From: Parascedosporium putredinis
Taxonomy: Eukaryota > Ascomycota > Sordariomycetes > Microascales > Microascaceae
NCBI GenBank assembly: GCA_949357655.1
Contig: CASHTG010000016.1
Span: 186,001-250,000 of the forward strand
DNA length: 64,000 nt
Direction of reading: 5' to 3'
In this document: piece by piece, positions 59,496 through 64,000 of the stretch
Layout of the letters: every line of letters starts with the position of its first letter
How positions within the stretch are numbered: position 1 is the stretch's first letter
Notes under the pieces: generated by a model
What the model saw: the letters and a program-made list of their open reading frames with translations, nothing else
Databases searched by the model: none
Told to the model about the DNA's origin: nothing
Translations under genes and position numbers: made by a program

Positions 59496-61479
59496 TTACT
59501 CCACGACGTTGGGCGGCGACGTGTACGGGCTGTTGCTGTTGCCGTGCCTCAAATCCTTGCCGACCGCCGCCCTGATGATGCGCAGCTTGGCCTCGCGGAT
59601 GAAAAAGGTACGCTATACTATCCGCTGGTCGTTGCGGTGCAGGTTCTTCATGAGGAGGGGAGGCGCTTGTCGCGTTCGTACAGGTAGCCGCAGTTGTGGC
59701 AGAGGGTCTGGAGAAAGAAAGGAGTTAGCAAAGGAAGGTTAAGAAGAGAGGGAAAAAAAGGAAGGGAGTTAAAACTCACCCTCAGACCCGCGGGCCCATC
59801 TCGAACGGCCCAGACGCACGATCCCCTCACACAACACTGCGAGCATCGCCAATTCTCCCGTTCCGCCTCCATCAGCGATCCGCTGCCCCCGCCTCCGTAG
59901 CCCACGTCGGGGTACCTCTGCCGCCGGGCGTGCCCGAGCGCAAGGGGCTCAAGCTGCGCAGAGTCTGCCGCCTCTTCTTCTTGTTGCGCTCGCCGCGGCC
60001 CATGCGCTCCTCCTCGGCCTCCACGACGGCGCCGAAGCCGGAGAAGGGGACGCCGCCGACGAGGCCCGAGGTAGAGCTGAAGCGGGCGGTTTCGCGGCGC
60101 AGGCGGCGGAGCTGGCGCTCGTGGTCGCCCTCGCGCCGCTCCATCTCCTCCTTGGTCAGGACCTCGATGTTGGGCTGCCAGTCGGCGCCCAGGTTCTCCG
60201 GGTCGTAGCGCACGCCGGCCTCGGCGCCGTGCGTCGAGTCGTTGGCCACCTCCTGCTGGAAGCCGCTCCAGCCGCCGACGACGCCGCCGGACTCGCAGGC
60301 CTCCTTCTTCAGCTTCAGGACGGCTTCGTAGATGCCGTGGGTGATGGCGGGCACCCACTCGCCGTGGAGGCCTAGATCCGCGCACGTCTGCTTGGCAAAG
60401 GCGTCGGCCATGCCCGGCGGGTGAAGCAGGGACCACTCGAACTTGTCCGTGTAGAGTGTCGAGCCAAGGGTGATGTTGAGGGAGACGAGGCACCGATACG
60501 CGTCGTCGGGGTTGAGGAGATCGTCCTGGTCCTGCGCGAGCCGCGTCGCCTTGGCCGTGACTTCGGGGCCGGGCGTGTTGGAAACCAGGGCCGCGGACGC
60601 CCCCGGCGCCGGTGTCGGCGTGTTGAGCCCGCTCTTGGAGGAGGCGATGGTCGTCCGCTGCGTCGCGTCGGCGGGGTCTCGCTGCGCGTGGAAGAGCGGG
60701 TGTAGGGCGACACCCGCGTACTCCTCGAGCTGTGTGCGAATCTGCCTGCTGATCTCGCCGGCGAGGTAGCGCGTGTTGGGGAGGTCGAGGTCCTGCACCA
60801 GCGTCAGGGCGAACTGGTCCGTCGTGATCAACGCCTCGTGGAGGTTCCACAGGAAAAGTCGCGCAGCCTAAAGGGTGGTGTCGTTTCCTGCGGTCGGAAC
60901 TGGGGCAGGGACGGATCGTACCCGTTCGGGGGCGGGGGAAGGGGGTTGAGGCGTAAAGCTAGGGATCTCGACGTCGATGCGAATAGGGATCAAAGTGAGG
61001 GGCAGGTCCGACTGCGCAGCGCCCTGTCGGTCGCTGCGGAGCATCTTGGTCCGGACCATCCAATCGCGCCATTGGCCGTTGAGGACCACGGGCTCCGTCG
61101 CTTCCTTGCCGATTTTGTCAGAGAAATCCTGCTTCGCCGCCGAGTCGTCCCCTCCTCTTCTCGAACTCCTCAGACCGGACGGGCGCCTCCTCGAGTCGTC
61201 GTCGTCGTCGTCGAGATCATCGAAGCCGTCCTCGGCGTAGTTGATAATGGTCGTTCCGCGCTTCGTCGTCCGCGCTATGGGTCCAGAGGTGGCTGAGGGG
61301 ATGTTGGGAACCAGCATCGAGTTATTATAGGCGCGTAGACGCGGCGCCAAGCTGGTGAGCGATGCCTGGGGTCGCGCGGGGAGAACCCGCTCAATCATTT
61401 CGTCCGACGCATCGTTGTCGAGTTTTCGGAGATCCTCTATCGTGAGACCCTGGAGGTCATGTAGGTCTTCCATCTTCAT
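59496..61479 (-). CDS. sfh1: SNF5/SMARCB1-family chromatin-remodelling subunit (Sfh1-like)
   Basis: A core subunit of RSC or SWI/SNF remodelling complexes. The start is ATG 61479 (a second ATG lies two codons on). An acidic run (DDLDDDDDDS) and a basic run precede the SNF5 repeats: LHEALITTDQFALTLVQDLD with EISRQIRTQLEEY (repeat 1), and DAYRCLVSLNITLGSTLYTD with FEWSLLHPPGMADAFAKQ (repeat 2). The C-terminus carries a GATA-like finger, CSQC then CHNC, split by intron 59708-59779, as in filamentous-fungal Sfh1. Frame breaks near 60880, 60853, 59900 and 59655 sit in short runs. After the finger, an in-frame TAG at 59613-59615 is followed by a further open stretch (REAKLRIIRAAVGKDLRHGN) to a TAA at 59496, so the true end is uncertain. 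Confidence 0.87.
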
Positions 61480-62956
61480 TTGAGAGCTGGGGGCGGTCGC
61501 CTAGAGAGGGAGAGGGGGTTGTGCAGAGCAGGAGGCGCTAGACCATGCGGCGATGGTCCAGTGGTGTTCGATTTTGAGAGATTCCACGCGCACCCTGCAA
61601 TTACAGTGGCTCCTCCCTTCCGGTTATCGGATTTCGGTGTCAAAGTCCAAGAAACACCTCGAGTGTTATGATTCCGCCTTTTCAATCAAGTCTCGACCTG
61701 TTCTTTAGCTTTGCGCTTCGTGCCAACGCGCGAGCCAAGGCAAGGAGAAGAAGGAGACGAGTTAATAAAGAAAAAGGCCCAATGCCTTTGCGCAGCAGCT
61801 GTCCAGCCGCTTCGCGATGCTCAGACCCCTTTTAAGAAATGAAACCGGAGAATTTGGAGCGTGTATGTGGATGTGGAGGTTGTGAGGGTCCCGAATTCGT
61901 TGCAAAAAGTCGTCGTCGCGTGGAGCTATTCGAGGCTGTGATCAATTCTTTAGTTGCTTGTCGCGTTTCGTTGGCTTCCTGGGAATTCGGGGGAAAATTC
62001 AGTCTTCCACACTACGCTAGCGCACCAGCCTTGCAGCAATCCATCCACAAGCCACGCACGCCACACTTTCACCGTCTGTGCATTTCATCACGTGATATTT
62101 ACCTCTGACATAATTTTTCTGGGGAAAAATCAGCTTCAATGTTGCGATTATTCCGCTGGCCGTGGAGGTGAATGGCTCGCCATTTTATCAAGTTTACAAG
62201 TTATTTTATGAACTCTAGAAGATAAAATTAAATCGTGCTCTAGCTACCCCTAGCTACGAGTACCATGTCAAGAGCAAGAACCTACAAGTTTTGAGATTTC
62301 CCTCGGAAGGGAACTTGCAGAGGGCTTCTTGCGTAGTTTGATGGGTAAGAATGAGGGCGTTACTCGTTCTCTAGACTCGGTATGTAAGCCGACAGAGATC
62401 ATTGATACGACGAGGTACTTCGGTAGATAGGTTCAATGATTGGACGCTCTGCTGTACTAGATAACAACATAGGAACAAAAACAACAAACGAATAGAATTG
62501 ATCCAACTTGAATCCATTTCCAGTATCATAACAGCGTAATAATACACTTATACAAGTTACGCTAAAGTTAAGACAAAGAAAGGCGTGCAATGTTATTCTG
62601 CGGCCCTGCCTTTCATTGTGTGTACACGATATCAATCAGGGCGAGGCACGTCACTAGCAAAAGAAGGAGGCAAGAGAGTTATGGTGAAATAGTATATATG
62701 TATTGAGTAAAAGAAAAAAAGGAAAAAAAGTATGTATATATATGCAAGATGAAGAAAATATATGTACCAAAAAAGTAGGTGTGCAAGAAAAGCCGTTACA
62801 ATTTCTCACATTTCATCGTTCTCACTCATCCCTTCCCATTCAGCAACCAAGAAAACGACCCAGCAGAGCAAGGGAGCTTGCGTGCGGCAAACACCCGTTC
62901 GTGACTACTCTGCCTCCGCAGCAGCGCGCTTGTCAAACCGTCGGGCGAGGGACGAT
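61480..62956. other. Intergenic region
   Basis: The upstream region of SFH1 and the 3' flank of the cellobiohydrolase gene. From about 62190 to 62830 the DNA is visibly A/T-richer, with ATATAT stretches near 62692-62765. No gene is supported. Confidence 0.6.
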
Positions 62957-64000
62957 TTACAAGCACTGGCTGTACCAGTCGTTCTGCTTCTGGCAAGTGT
63001 AAGGAGAAGCGCAAGTGGTAGCGCCGGTCCAGCCAATACCGCCGCACTGGCTCCAGCGGGCAGCGCCGGTGGTGGCGGGAGCAGCCGAGGTGGAGGTGGT
63101 GGAGGTGCGGATAGTGGTGGAGGAGGTGGCAGTGGCGCGCGCGGTGGTGCTGCTGGTGCTGCTGCCGCCGCCGGTGGAAGGCTGGTTGAAGGTGCTGCCG
63201 ATGGGGCCAAACTTGATGTTGGAGAAGACAACGTTGCTGTTGGGGACGGAAGCCTCAATCTCGGAGGGGACACCCGAGGTGGTGGCGCAAGGGCCACGCT
63301 GGGTACCGTAGCCGGTGCCGTCGACGGGGTAGGTGGAGTCGAGCCAGAGCATGTTGGCGTAGTGGTCGTCCCAGAGGGACATGACGAGGACCATGGGGGC
63401 GGCGAGGGCCTCGGACATCTTCTTGAAGCCACCGCGGGCGTTGAAGACATCGACGTCACCGAAGACGGCCTTCTGCTTGTCGCAGAAGTCCTGGGTAAGG
63501 GAGTTACCGGGGTTTCCGGGGATGGTGGACTCGGAGTTGGGGATGACAACGCCGTTCTGGACGTAGAAGCGCTTGATCTCGGAGAGGGTGCCGGCCGAGT
63601 TGGTGAGGAACTGGGTGACGACGGTCATCTTCTGGGCGGTGTCGACCTTGAGGCCCTTGCCGTAGAAGGTCTTGTCACCCTGGCGGTAAGAGTTGAAATC
63701 GCAACCATCAGGATCGCAAGTGCCGCCATAGCGGTCGTCGGAGTAGGTACCACCGCAAGAGTTGCCGGAGCAAGAGTGCTGGCTGTTGTTGGTGCAAGGG
63801 TGGGGAGTGTAGGCAGTGGCGGCGTTGTTGGCCTCCCAGATGTCCATCTCAGCGCAGCAGCTGCCAAGGCCACCGACACCAGCGTTGGCGTCGTTGGAAG
63901 AGGGCTCCCAACCAGCAGAGTTGGCGAGACCGTTGATGAACTTGACGTCACGGGGGCACTGAGCGTCGCAGTAACCGGTACCGTACTTGGCACCAGCCTT
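62957..64000 (-). CDS. cbh1: Cellobiohydrolase I, GH7 with C-terminal CBM1 (5' part beyond the window)
   Basis: A secreted enzyme that releases cellobiose from cellulose chain ends. The window holds the C-terminal 347 residues. The catalytic motif CCAEMDIWEANNAATAY contains the acidic triad E-x-D-x2-E of family GH7. Further GH7 landmarks are CDPDGCDFNSYRQGD, and MVLVMSLWDDHYANMLWLDS with the substrate-binding Trp residues. After the core comes a Ser/Thr-rich linker (about 45 residues) and a CBM1 cellulose-binding module, WSQCGGIGWTG to NDWYSQCL, with the usual cysteines and aromatics. The stop is at 62957. No intron or frame break is visible, and codons are strongly biased to C-ending forms, as in highly expressed secreted enzymes. 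The N-terminal portion of the catalytic domain and the signal peptide lie to the right of the window. Confidence 0.97.
   Translation of the reverse strand, partial: KAGAKYGTGYCDAQCPRDVKFINGLANSAGWEPSSNDANAGVGGLGSCCAEMDIWEANNAATAYTPHPCTNNSQHSCSGNSCGGTYSDDRYGGTCDPDGCDFNSYRQGDKTFYGKGLKVDTAQKMTVVTQFLTNSAGTLSEIKRFYVQNGVVIPNSESTIPGNPGNSLTQDFCDKQKAVFGDVDVFNARGGFKKMSEALAAPMVLVMSLWDDHYANMLWLDSTYPVDGTGYGTQRGPCATTSGVPSEIEASVPNSNVVFSNIKFGPIGSTFNQPSTGGGSSTSSTTARATATSSTTIRTSTTSTSAAPATTGAARWSQCGGIGWTGATTCASPYTCQKQNDWYSQCL

Noticed and set aside
1..64000. tRNA, rRNA, snRNA genes and CRISPR arrays
   Set aside because: I looked for tRNA T-loop-like motifs, 5S-type sequence and regularly spaced repeats on reading and found none convincing; a covariance-model scan was not possible.

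Overview
The window is nuclear DNA from a filamentous ascomycete (Pezizomycotina), most likely a plant-biomass-degrading Sordariomycete. The support is short GT..AG introns of about 50-160 bp, two Zn2Cys6 transcription factors, a GH7 cellobiohydrolase with a fungal CBM1, GPI-type secreted proteins and A/T-rich or CT-rich intergenic DNA. About 14 protein genes can be supported, separated by long intergenic stretches.

Layout, left to right: a MYND-SET methyltransferase running off the left edge (minus); a 5.8-kb gap; a small secreted GPI-type surface protein (plus, 7.7 kb); an SGNH-hydrolase-fold protein whose catalytic triad appears lost (minus, 9.6-10.6 kb); a Zn2Cys6 regulator (minus, 16-18.2 kb); a second, polyglutamine-rich Zn2Cys6 regulator (plus, 23.6-27 kb); a Ty1/copia reverse-transcriptase relic (27.3-27.8 kb); a conserved TPR-like fungal protein (minus, 28-30.4 kb); a possible small CxxC protein (31.5-31.9 kb); the Rab5-type exchange factor Vps9 (minus, 33.4-36.4 kb); a Dnf3-like P4-ATPase flippase (plus, 40.5-45 kb) convergent with an Atr1-type 14-TM MFS exporter (minus, 45.6-47.7 kb); a macrodomain-fold poly(ADP-ribose) glycohydrolase-like protein (minus, 49.7-50.8 kb); BCS1 (minus, 52.1-53.7 kb) divergent from a second AAA ATPase (plus, 56-58.4 kb); the SNF5-family subunit Sfh1 (minus, 59.5-61.5 kb); and the 3' two-thirds of cellobiohydrolase I (minus, 63-64 kb, off the right edge).

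The genes are mostly unrelated housekeeping and accessory functions (chromatin, membrane traffic, lipid asymmetry, mitochondrial Rieske assembly, export, cellulose breakdown). I see no biosynthetic cluster, CRISPR array, or rRNA or tRNA gene. Most large genes contain frame breaks that are repaired by one base (sometimes two) inside an existing homopolymer run. This points to homopolymer undercalling in the assembly rather than to pseudogenes, and coordinates are given across the breaks. The most interesting candidate biology is the SGNH-fold protein with all catalytic residues replaced.
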